Assembly: GCA_964385505.1 (NCBI GenBank) | Contig: CAYLPI010000235.1 | Coordinates: 1-5,164, forward strand | DNA length: 5,164 bases | Direction: 5' to 3' | From: CAITSH01 sp964385505 | Lineage (GTDB): Bacteria > Pseudomonadota > Gammaproteobacteria > Burkholderiales > SG8-39 | In this document: piece after piece, positions 1 to 4,812 of the stretch | How positions within the stretch are numbered: position 1 is the stretch's first letter | How the letters are laid out: every line of letters begins with the position of its first letter | The notes under the pieces: model-generated | What the model was told of the DNA's origin: nothing | The model's input: only the letters and a program-made list of their open reading frames with translations | Database searches by the model: none | Program-made: the position numbers and the translations under genes

Positions 1-230
1 TTCATCTTGGCGACGACCCACGCAACAACTGCAACCGCGGCCTCGCCCCGGAATTCGAATACCCGTACCAGGGCGTGGTGGTGCGCACGGTGCCGGTGTA
101 CGTGCTGCCGCCGACGCCGGTCCATGCGCGCCCGCACCCGCACCAGCACCAGCAAGTTTCGCCCCATCCCCACCGCGGCTTTCAGGGCAATCGCAGCGGG
201 CTCAGCCTGAACATCCGCTACGGCGGATAA
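1..230 (+). CDS. C-terminal part of a His/Pro-rich, probably exported protein of unknown function (5' partial)
   Basis: The third forward frame is open from the window edge to a TAA at 228-230, giving 75 residues; the start lies upstream of the window. The fragment runs from a polar part (HLGDDPRNNCNRG) through a Val-rich stretch (GVVVRTVPVYVLPP) to a segment dense in His, Pro and Gln (HARPHPHQHQQ, then SPHPH), and ends in LSLNIRYGG. The alternating hydrophobic/polar ending looks like a terminal beta strand. Val/Pro-rich plus His-rich tails are common in small periplasmic or surface proteins of proteobacteria, and the His cluster could bind metal; both points are inference. No signal peptide can be seen because the N-terminus is missing. 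I do not recognise the family. This frame was preferred over the first frame, which is also open but gives an implausible Arg/Cys/Thr-rich product. Confidence 0.6.
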   Translation, partial: HLGDDPRNNCNRGLAPEFEYPYQGVVVRTVPVYVLPPTPVHARPHPHQHQQVSPHPHRGFQGNRSGLSLNIRYGG

Positions 231-253
231 GCCCCGCTAGAACTGGCAATACG

Positions 254-284
254 CTGGAAACGCCCGCCAGGCAACGGTTTCCAG
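254..284. repeat. Inverted repeat after the first gene (possible weak terminator or operator)
   Basis: CTGGAAAC at 254-261 pairs exactly with GTTTCCAG at 277-284 around a 15-base GC-rich loop. It lies 24 bases past the stop of the first gene, where a transcript end would be expected. No T-run follows, so it is not a standard intrinsic terminator. It could instead be a regulator site upstream of the WYL gene. Confidence 0.35.
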
Positions 285-311
285 TCTATGGCACTGCAAA
301 GCCCGGTTCAC

Positions 312-336
312 GCCGGCACTGCCCAAGCCTGCCGGC
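312..336. repeat. Second inverted repeat in the gap upstream of the WYL gene
   Basis: GCCGGCA at 312-318 is an exact reverse complement of TGCCGGC at 330-336, separated by 11 bases. In such GC-rich DNA a 7-bp arm can occur by chance. The gap 231-485 otherwise holds no supportable gene; the WYL frame is open through it but has no homology-like content there. Confidence 0.25.
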
Positions 337-437
337 ATTGGAACGACTCGTACCGCCAAACCTCCCGCCACAGCGCGCCCTTCTGTTGCAAGTCGACGGG
401 CGGCCAGCCACGGGCTCACCACCTGAGCCAGCCCTGC

Positions 438-485
438 TACAGTACCGCTACCGGTCGCCGCCGCGCGACCGATTCCGGAGCCGGC
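438..485 (+). promoter_or_regulatory. Candidate -10 box and ribosome binding site of the WYL gene
   Basis: TACAGT at 438-443 resembles a -10 box, but no good -35 box is visible at the usual spacing. GGAG at 477-480 sits five bases before the ATG at 486 and supports that start. The ribosome binding site is convincing; the promoter is tentative. Confidence 0.35.
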
Positions 486-1463
486 ATGAACAAGACCGAA
501 CGCATTTTCAAGATCGAGCAAATGATCCTGGCGCGCCAGGTGGTGAGCTTTCAGGTCATGCTCGATGAGCTCGAAGTCTCGCGCGCGACGCTCAAGCGCG
601 ACCTCGAATACCTCCGGAGCCGCATGAAAACGCCGATCGACTACGACCGCGACGCCGGCGGCTACCGCATGCGCCAGGTAACGGGCAATGCGGCGCGGGT
701 GGAGTTTCCGGGCATGTGGTTCAACGCCTCCGAGGCGGCGGCCCTCTTGACCATGCACCACCTGCTCGCCAACCTGCAGCCCGGGATGCTGGCGCGCTAC
801 ATCGCCCCGCTGCAAGACAGGCTCAAATCCATGCTCGAGAGCGCCGAGCATTCGTTCAAGGAAGTCGCGCGCCGGGTGCGCATCATTCATCTCGGGCGGC
901 GGGCGGCGCAACCGAAGTGCTTCGAAACCGTGTCGAGCGCCCTCTTCGCCCGCCGCCGCCTCACCATCGCGTACTACGCCCGCGGCACCGACGAGGTGAC
1001 GGTGCGCGAAATCTCGCCGCAGCGCCTGGTGTGCTACCGCGAGAACTGGTACCTCGACGCCTGGTGCCACCTGCGCGAAGGCCTGCGCAGTTTTGCGCTC
1101 GACGGCATCCGCAAGGCCGAGACCAGCAAGAGCGCGACGAAAAACATCGCCGACAGCGAACTCGATGAAGTGCTCGCCGCCGGCTACGGCATTTTCTCGG
1201 GCAAGAAAACCGCGTGGGCGACGCTCAAGTTCTCGCCCGACGCCGCGCGTTGGGTCGGCGCCGAGGAATGGCACCCGCAACAAAAGGCGCGCACCGAAGC
1301 CGACGGCAGCTACGTTCTCGAAATTCCCTACAGCGCCGACCAGGAACTGGTCATGGACATCCTGCGCCACGCTGCCAATGTCGAGGTGCTCGCGCCGGCG
1401 GCGCTGCGGAACAAGGTCGCCGGCGAGTTGCGCAAGTCGCTGAAGCATTACGGCAAGACTTAG
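486..1463 (+). CDS. HTH-WYL-WCX transcriptional regulator (YafY/DeoR-like)
   Basis: This 325-residue protein is a DNA-binding regulator. Residues about 4-60 form a winged helix-turn-helix with a recognition helix SRATLKRDLEYLR at 32-44, then a wing-like segment (DYDRDAGGYRM). The WYL signature sits in RENWYLDAWCHL with W188, Y189 and L190, followed by SFALDGIRKAE. The last part, about 230-325, matches the WCX dimerisation extension and ends in AGELRKSLKHYGK. WYL domains act as ligand sensors, with nucleic acids or nucleotides proposed as ligands, and such regulators control DNA-repair and phage-defence genes (BrxR and CapW are examples). The ATG at 486 was chosen for its GGAG and because the HTH begins at once; the frame is open back to 288 but that extension is Pro/His/Arg-rich and not family-like. 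The YpsA-like gene begins 34 bases downstream, suggesting an operon. Its target genes cannot be read from the sequence. Confidence 0.92.
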   Translation: MNKTERIFKIEQMILARQVVSFQVMLDELEVSRATLKRDLEYLRSRMKTPIDYDRDAGGYRMRQVTGNAARVEFPGMWFNASEAAALLTMHHLLANLQPGMLARYIAPLQDRLKSMLESAEHSFKEVARRVRIIHLGRRAAQPKCFETVSSALFARRRLTIAYYARGTDEVTVREISPQRLVCYRENWYLDAWCHLREGLRSFALDGIRKAETSKSATKNIADSELDEVLAAGYGIFSGKKTAWATLKFSPDAARWVGAEEWHPQQKARTEADGSYVLEIPYSADQELVMDILRHAANVEVLAPAALRNKVAGELRKSLKHYGKT

Positions 1464-1497
1464 GGTGTGGCTCGCGCCATGAGCCCTGACAGGGCTT

Positions 1498-1980
1498 ATG
1501 CTCGGCGAAGCGACTCGCCAAGACCGCGGCGCTCTCGATGCCGCGCTCGAGTGCGGTTTCCCCTGCGGCGGCTGGTGTCCCGAAGGACGCAAGGCCGAAG
1601 ACGGTCCGATAGGGGCGGTGTATCCGTTGACCATCCTGCCCGCCGCCGGCTACTGGCAGCGCAGCAAGCAGAACATTATCGATTCGGACGGCACCCTGGT
1701 CATACATTTCGGCCCCCTCGCCGGCGGCTCGCGTCGTACGGCGCGCTATTGCGGGCAACTTGCCAAGCCGGTGTGCCTGGTGGACGGTCTTGCCATGGAC
1801 GAGCGCGCGGCGTGTTACCAGGTTGCGGCCTTTCTTTCCGGGCGCGGTATCGAAACGCTCAACGTTGCCGGCCCGCGCGAGAGCAAGCATCCGGGTGCGG
1901 CGGGCTACGCAAAGGCCGTAATGTCGCTGCTGCTCTCGGCGCTGCGTGCGCAAGAGTCGGCGGTGTGGCTCACGCCTTGA
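1498..1980 (+). CDS. YpsA/SLOG-family protein annotated as 'putative molybdenum carrier', divergent N-terminus
   Basis: This 160-residue protein matches the Rossmann-like family named putative molybdenum carrier, related to YpsA in the SLOG superfamily. Family features in order are ALDAALECG at 12-20, GGWCPEGRKAEDG at 24-36, the NIIDSDGTLVI strand-loop at 59-69, GPLAGGS at 72-78, and near the end NVAGPRESKHPGAAGYA. SLOG domains bind nucleotides or nucleotide-derived signals; the molybdenum role comes from a weak resemblance to an algal protein and is not proven. The oddity is the start. Relatives open with a strand and a GGQTGxD loop, but here the frame reads MLGEATRQDRG, and an in-frame TGA at 1480-1482 leaves room for only five more codons upstream. 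This may be a variant subfamily or a damaged N-terminus. No clear Shine-Dalgarno precedes the ATG; AGGG at 1491-1494 is only three bases away. It is probably co-transcribed with the WYL gene. Confidence 0.8.
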   Translation: MLGEATRQDRGALDAALECGFPCGGWCPEGRKAEDGPIGAVYPLTILPAAGYWQRSKQNIIDSDGTLVIHFGPLAGGSRRTARYCGQLAKPVCLVDGLAMDERAACYQVAAFLSGRGIETLNVAGPRESKHPGAAGYAKAVMSLLLSALRAQESAVWLTP

Positions 1981-1983
1981 GCC

Positions 1984-2014
1984 TCAAGCCCGTCAAGCTG
2001 GCTGCTCTGGCTTG
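1984..2014. repeat. Inverted repeat between the YpsA-like gene and the small ORF
   Basis: TCAAGCC at 1984-1990 pairs with GGCTTGA at 2008-2014 around a 17-base loop. It is followed by A-rich rather than T-rich sequence on the + strand, so it is not an intrinsic terminator for the upstream gene. It could be an RNA hairpin placed just before the A6G5 tract ahead of the 25-codon ORF. Confidence 0.3.
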
Positions 2015-2029
2015 AAAAAAGGGGGCTTC

Positions 2030-2107
2030 ATGGCACTGAACTGGCAGGAGCTGATTGAATTTTCGCCGCTCGTCATCGGCGGCGTGTTGTGGCTGCTGGG
2101 GCATTGA
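2030..2107 (+). CDS. Possible 25-residue single-span membrane peptide
   Basis: An ATG at 2030 opens 25 codons ending in TGA at 2105-2107. The peptide begins with a short amphipathic stretch (MALNWQELIEF) and continues as one hydrophobic segment (SPLVIGGVLWLLGH) long enough to insert into or lie across the inner membrane. A purine-rich tract, A6G5 at 2015-2025, ends four bases before the ATG and would serve as a ribosome binding site. The stop lies four bases before the GTG proposed for the DUF4258-like gene, so it could act as a coupled leader peptide, a small membrane protein, or a chance ORF. The same DNA is also open in the frame of the next gene from a TTG at 2055, but that reading is Ser/Cys-rich and unlike a protein. 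No family is recognised. Confidence 0.4.
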   Translation: MALNWQELIEFSPLVIGGVLWLLGH

Positions 2108-2111
2108 GGCC

Positions 2112-2402
2112 GTGCGTACGGCGATTGACGGCCTCACGCGCCACGCACAGGCGCGCATGCAGCAGCGCGGCATTCCGGTTGCGGCGCTCGCCTGCCTGCT
2201 CGATTACGGCCGCGAGACGCACGACCATCGTGGCAGCGTGGTGGTCTATTTTGACAAGGCGGCGCGACGCCGCCTCGCGCAAGAAGCCGCGCCCGGCCTG
2301 CGGCCGGCGCTCTCCAAAATCACCCGTACCTACGCGGTGCTCTCGGACGGCGGTGAGGTCATAACAGTCGGGCACCGTTTCAGGCGTATTGCGCGCAATT
2401 GA
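2112..2402 (+). CDS. DUF4258-like small protein, probable TA-toxin relative
   Basis: From the GTG at 2112 this gives 96 residues. The N-terminal LTRHAQARMQQRGIP (residues 8-22) is the typical DUF4258-type opening with the His-Ala-x-x-Arg-Met-x-x-Arg-Gly-Ile pattern. A helix (VAALACLLDYG), a strand with YFDKAARRRL (46-55), and a C-terminal hairpin YAVLSDGGEVITVGHRFRRI follow. The size and basic beta-hairpin ending recall RelE/ParE-like proteins, and DUF4258 genes often stand beside antitoxin genes, so a toxin-like role is plausible but inferred. The start is uncertain: the GTG has only a GAGG two bases upstream and may rely on coupling to the 25-codon ORF. A TTG at 2055 has AGGAG at 2046-2050 but adds an odd Ser/Cys-rich leader. 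Its TGA overlaps a TTG (TTGA at 2399-2402) that could start the following antitoxin-like frame. Confidence 0.7.
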   Translation: MRTAIDGLTRHAQARMQQRGIPVAALACLLDYGRETHDHRGSVVVYFDKAARRRLAQEAAPGLRPALSKITRTYAVLSDGGEVITVGHRFRRIARN

Positions 2403-2856
2403 TCCGCGGGAACGAACCCTGCGGATTGCGTACAATTTCGCCCTCGAAAATCGCCAACAAGCGCAAGCCCGCCAAGCGCAATCTTTTCGCCGAACTGAGC
2501 GAAGGTATAGAGGCGCTTGCCGCAGCGCGTCCACGCAAACGCCTGCGCAACACCCACCCCCGGGGCAATTCCTGCTGGCCGAGTTCACCGAACCGCATGC
2601 GCTGTCTGCCAACGCCCTGGCCACCGCATTGCACGTACCGGCCAACCGCATCGGCGCCATCATCAAGGGTCAGCGCGCCATCACCGCCGACACCGCGCTC
2701 AGACTGGGGCGCTACTTCGGCACCTCGGCCGAGTTGTGGCTGAACCTGCAACAAAACGTTGACCTGCGCGCCGCCCGCGCAGCATTGAAAACCGAGATCG
2801 CCGCGTCGATAGAGCCGCTGACCGCCTTGGCGACTGGAAAGCTGCGCTCAGCCTAA
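2399..2856 (+). pseudogene. Mosaic antitoxin remnant: NadS/MqsA-like N-terminus joined out of frame to a HigA-type domain
   Basis: The frame from the TTG at 2399 encodes RNLFAELSEGIEALAAAR (from about 2477), the characteristic opening of NadS/MqsA-like XRE antitoxins, then PRKRLRNTHP. At the C5G4 run (2557-2565) homology moves to the -1 frame, which continues as PPGQFLLAEFTEPHALS, then an HTH (NALATALHVPANRIGAII), KGQRAITADTALRLGRYFG and SAELWLNLQ, ending at TAA 2854-2856. That second part is a near-complete HigA antitoxin, whose usual opening is THPGExLLEEF. Neither part has an in-frame ATG or GTG. The NadS-like part has ATC at 2450 where an ATG would be expected, and the HigA part's own frame reaches back only to a TTG at 2389. 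A TTG overlapping the DUF4258 stop is the only coupled start. I infer recombination between two antitoxin genes at a shared KRxLRxTH-like segment, followed by a small indel. A slip on the C-run that makes a fused protein, or a sequencing error, remains possible. It sits where the cognate antitoxin of the DUF4258-like gene would be. Confidence 0.65.
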
Positions 2857-2866
2857 TATATTAGGC
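2851..2866. promoter_or_regulatory. hip operator O1 (perfect 16-bp palindrome)
   Basis: GCCTAATATATTAGGC is identical to its own reverse complement. It overlaps the TAA stop of the HigA-like frame and opens an AT-rich stretch running to hipB. It shares the GCCT-N8-AGGC form with three further sites and is the best copy. E. coli HipB also binds four operators of the related form TATCC-N8-GGATA, so HipB is the likely ligand. Confidence 0.75.
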
Positions 2867-2881
2867 ATTTAGTACCATAAA

Positions 2882-2897
2882 GCCTGCCAAGTTAGGC
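2882..2897. promoter_or_regulatory. hip operator O2
   Basis: GCCTGCCAAGTTAGGC keeps both GCCT and AGGC half-sites at the same eight-base spacing; the centre is not symmetric. Its centre is 31 bp from that of O1, close to three helical turns. It lies just upstream of the -35 box. Confidence 0.65.
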
Positions 2898-2905
2898 AAT
2901 CTTGC

Positions 2906-2934
2906 TTGACGAGGCTAGTGAAATTACCTATTAT
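2906..2934 (+). promoter_or_regulatory. hipBA promoter
   Basis: TTGACG at 2906-2911 and TATTAT at 2929-2934 are separated by exactly 17 bases, giving a strong sigma-70-type promoter. The start of transcription should fall near 2941, leaving a leader of about 26 bases. The -10 box lies entirely inside operator O3, so a bound repressor would block RNA polymerase. AGGG at 2954-2957, nine bases before the hipB ATG, is the likely ribosome binding site. Confidence 0.75.
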
Positions 2935-2941
2935 TTTAGGC
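2926..2941. promoter_or_regulatory. hip operator O3, covering the -10 box
   Basis: ACCTATTATTTTAGGC matches the operator form with one change in the left half-site (ACCT for GCCT). Its outer CCTA and TAGG arms are intact. It contains the whole -10 hexamer, which makes autorepression by HipB the simplest reading. Confidence 0.7.
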
Positions 2942-2956
2942 ATTAAATGATATAGG

Positions 2957-2972
2957 GCCTACTATAATGGGC
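2957..2972. promoter_or_regulatory. hip operator O4, covering the hipB start codon
   Basis: GCCTACTATAATGGGC fits the operator with one change in the right half-site (GGGC for AGGC). The ATG of hipB (2967-2969) lies inside it. Its centre is 31 bp from O3, mirroring the O1-O2 spacing. Confidence 0.6.
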
Positions 2973-3302
2973 AAATTTCAAGTTTTGCCAGAAGCCGTCA
3001 GCCAGCGCGTCAGAGAACTCGGCCTGCGCATTCGCCTCGCCAGAATACGCCGCAAGCTGTCCATACTCGAACTGGCCACCAAGGCGGGCATCAATCGCAA
3101 CACCTTGGGCGCCCTCGAACTGGGCAAGCCCGGCGTCGCCATCAGCGCTTACGTCATGACCCTGTGGGCGCTGGGCCTCGAATCAACACTCGATGCCCTC
3201 GCCCACCCTGACGCCGACAACCACGGCAAGACGCTCGAAACATCGCGACTGCCGAAGCGCGTGCGCAAGCCACGCAGCAGCAAAGACGAATATGACTTCT
3301 GA
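2967..3302 (+). CDS. hipB: HipB-type antitoxin and autorepressor (XRE family)
   Basis: This 111-residue protein has one XRE/Cro-type helix-turn-helix at about residues 18-75: IRLARIRRKLS, then LELATKAGINRNTLGALELGKPG, in which the recognition helix is around 43-52, then a scaffold helix (YVMTLWALGLESTLDALA). A basic tail follows (LPKRVRKPRSSKD, about 95-107), longer than that of many HipB proteins. In characterised systems HipB dimers bind the operators upstream and also hold HipA in an inactive complex. The start is set by the ATG behind AGGG and by the promoter. The gene overlaps hipA by 11 bases, the usual hipB-hipA order, implying translational coupling. The four upstream operators, one on the start codon, point to autorepression. 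Confidence 0.9.
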   Translation: MGKFQVLPEAVSQRVRELGLRIRLARIRRKLSILELATKAGINRNTLGALELGKPGVAISAYVMTLWALGLESTLDALAHPDADNHGKTLETSRLPKRVRKPRSSKDEYDF

Positions 3303-4551
3303 GGCCTACGTCTACATACAGTTGCCCGGCGCGCTCAACACCGTGCCGGCGGCATTGCTCAAGGTTGAGCAACTGCGCGACGGCACGCATGTCGGCCGCT
3401 TTCGCTACGGCGACCGCTACCTTGAGCGTGCCGATGCGCTCGCGCTCGATCCGTTCGAGCTGCCCCTGGGCAAGACGGTGTACGAATTCACCAAACTCAA
3501 AGGCATTCCCGGTGCGCTGCGCGATGCCAGCCCCGATGCCTGGGGGCGCCGCGTGATCGAGCACAAACTCAGCCGCGCCCCGGCCGACCTGGTCGAGCTC
3601 GATTACCTGCTGCACGGCCCGCAAGACGGCGCCGGCAACCTGAGCTTTGGCATGACGGTCGCGCCGCCCGCGCCGACACGCCGCTACAACCGCACACACC
3701 AGCTCGCCGGGCTCATTGCCGCCGCCGAGGCCATCGAAGAGGGCAGGCGCGTACCGCAGTCCATTCTTGAGCAGCTCGACCCCGGCACCTCGATGGGCGG
3801 CGCGCGACCCAAGGCCACCATCGAGGACGACAACGCACTATGGCTGGCAAAGTTCCCCGAAAAGGCCGACCGCTGCAACCTGCAGCGCATCGAATACGCC
3901 ACGCTCGAACTTGCCAGGCGATGCGCAATCAACGCATGCACCGCGCGCATCGAGCCCATCGGCGGACGCGACGTGCTGATGCTGCGGCGCTTTGACCGCC
4001 AGCACACACCCGATGGCCACCTGCGCTTTGGCCTCGCGAGCGGCCTGACCATGCTCGGTTCCGATGACGACCCCATGGACCGCGGCAAATGGTCTTACCC
4101 GTTGCTCGCCGACAACCTGCGACGCCGGTCGGAAAAACCCGACCGCGATTGCCTCGAACTCTTTCGTCGCATCGTCTTCAACGCCGCGGTGACCAACAAC
4201 GACGATCATCCGCGCAACCACGCCGCCCTGCGAAGCGGGCGCAGTTGGCGCCTGTCGCCCGCCTACGACCTGGTGCCCATGCCCGTGGTCAGCCAGGACC
4301 GGCGCGACCTAGCCCTGGTTGTCGGGGCCGAGGGCCGCTCCGCCAGCATCGGCAATATCGTGTCGCAATGCAGCCGCTTCGGTCTCACGAGCGCGGCAGC
4401 AAGACGGGAGATCGACGCCATGGTGCCGGTTGTGCAGGGGTGGCGTGAACATTTCCATGACTGCGGTGTTTCGACGCGTGACATCGAGTACATCGCCCCG
4501 GCATTCCTGCCGTCGTGCTTTTTTCGCGAGCAGCCCGCGGAATCCGAATGA
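3292..4551 (+). CDS. hipA: HipA-family serine/threonine kinase toxin
   Basis: The 419-residue protein is close to the E. coli HipA length (440). The N-terminal subdomain (about 1-110) carries RFRYGDRYLERADALALDP and GIPGALRDASPDAWGRR. The kinase part has all key elements. GTSMGGARPK at 165-174 is the regulatory loop, with S167 aligning to the autophosphorylated Ser150 of E. coli HipA. LWLAKF carries the ATP-binding K187. NNDDHPRNH at 302-310 places catalytic D304 and N309. AYDLVP gives metal-binding D326. The toxin is therefore predicted to be intact and active. E. coli HipA phosphorylates glutamyl-tRNA synthetase, triggering the stringent response and persistence; other HipA proteins use other synthetases, so the target here is unknown. 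The ATG at 3292 was chosen because it directly precedes the family-like VYIQLPG strand; the in-frame ATG at 3193 lies deep inside hipB and adds no homologous sequence. It is made from the hipB promoter. Confidence 0.95.
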   Translation: MTSEAYVYIQLPGALNTVPAALLKVEQLRDGTHVGRFRYGDRYLERADALALDPFELPLGKTVYEFTKLKGIPGALRDASPDAWGRRVIEHKLSRAPADLVELDYLLHGPQDGAGNLSFGMTVAPPAPTRRYNRTHQLAGLIAAAEAIEEGRRVPQSILEQLDPGTSMGGARPKATIEDDNALWLAKFPEKADRCNLQRIEYATLELARRCAINACTARIEPIGGRDVLMLRRFDRQHTPDGHLRFGLASGLTMLGSDDDPMDRGKWSYPLLADNLRRRSEKPDRDCLELFRRIVFNAAVTNNDDHPRNHAALRSGRSWRLSPAYDLVPMPVVSQDRRDLALVVGAEGRSASIGNIVSQCSRFGLTSAAARREIDAMVPVVQGWREHFHDCGVSTRDIEYIAPAFLPSCFFREQPAESE

Positions 4552-4660
4552 GCCGCAACGCTTTGGTGCCGGCACGATCAAGACCGGATCCGATGCAAGA
4601 AACCGGTCGCAGCGCGCCCTGCAAGGGGAATTCAGCCGACGGCACCCCGCGAACCCCACC

Positions 4661-4702
4661 CAACAACCTCTTATTCCGAACGTAGTGAGGAATCTGCTGT
4701 TG
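4661..4702. repeat. Dispersed-repeat-like imperfect dyad after hipA
   Basis: CAACA (4661-4665) and TGTTG (4698-4702), CCTC (4667-4670) and GAGG (4687-4690), and ATTCC (4673-4677) and GGAAT (4689-4693) form nested imperfect inverted arms. The core ATTCCGAACGTAGTGAGGAA resembles a short intergenic repeat I recall from many unrelated bacterial genomes. Only one copy is present here, so its dispersed nature cannot be shown from the window. It follows the hipA stop by about 110 bases and may form an RNA hairpin in the hip transcript. Confidence 0.4.
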
Positions 4703-4734
4703 ACTTGCCCCACCGGCCCACCATGGGCACCGCT

Positions 4735-4761
4735 GAGCTCATCACAAAATGTGATCAGCTC
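4735..4761. promoter_or_regulatory. Near-perfect 12-bp-arm palindrome upstream of the last gene
   Basis: GAGCTCATCACA at 4735-4746, a loop AAA, and TGTGATCAGCTC at 4750-4761 pair at 11 of 12 positions. No T-run follows, so a terminator is unlikely. The centre lies about 65 bases before the ATG at 4813, which suits an operator for the downstream HTH antitoxin. A shorter repeat, AGCTCT and AGAGCT around CT, overlaps its right side at 4757-4770. Confidence 0.6.
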
Positions 4762-4800
4762 TCTAGAGCTGGCGTGAGTACCGCTCCTGCGTAAATTGAG

Positions 4801-4806
4801 TAGAAT
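4801..4806 (+). promoter_or_regulatory. Candidate -10 box of the last gene
   Basis: TAGAAT fits a -10 hexamer. No convincing -35 box is seen 16-18 bases upstream. With the ATG at 4813, transcription would start almost at the initiation codon, implying a leaderless message. No clear Shine-Dalgarno is present, which agrees with that reading. Confidence 0.35.
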
Positions 4807-4812
4807 TTCGGC

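Noticed and set aside
7..210. 67-codon frame in the first gene region
   Set aside because: It gives an Arg/Cys/Thr-rich shadow product; the third frame gives a coherent protein ending that stops at 230.
288..485. Extended N-terminus for the WYL protein
   Set aside because: The frame is open but the residues are His/Pro/Arg-rich and unlike the family; the ATG at 486 has GGAG at proper spacing.
237..1634. 465-codon open frame on the minus strand opposite the WYL gene
   Set aside because: It is a shadow of GC-biased codon use: the product is Ala/Arg/Gly/Val-rich with no recognisable domain, and the + strand encodes a clear WYL protein over the same DNA.
2015..2021. A AAA AAG slippery heptamer suggesting programmed frameshifting
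   Set aside because: It lies after the YpsA-like stop codon and before the small ORF, so no supported reading frame crosses it.
2055..2111. TTG start at 2055 for the DUF4258-like gene
   Set aside because: AGGAG at 2046-2050 is well placed, but the added residues are Ser/Cys-rich and shadow the hydrophobic 25-codon frame. Kept as an alternative only.
3193..3291. Earlier ATG for hipA
   Set aside because: It lies deep within hipB and adds low-complexity Thr/Arg-rich sequence; the family N-terminus begins right after the ATG at 3292.
4739..4757. CRP/FNR-like site
   Set aside because: The half-sites are in the opposite order (TCACA then TGTGA) with a three-base gap, unlike TGTGA-N6-TCACA.
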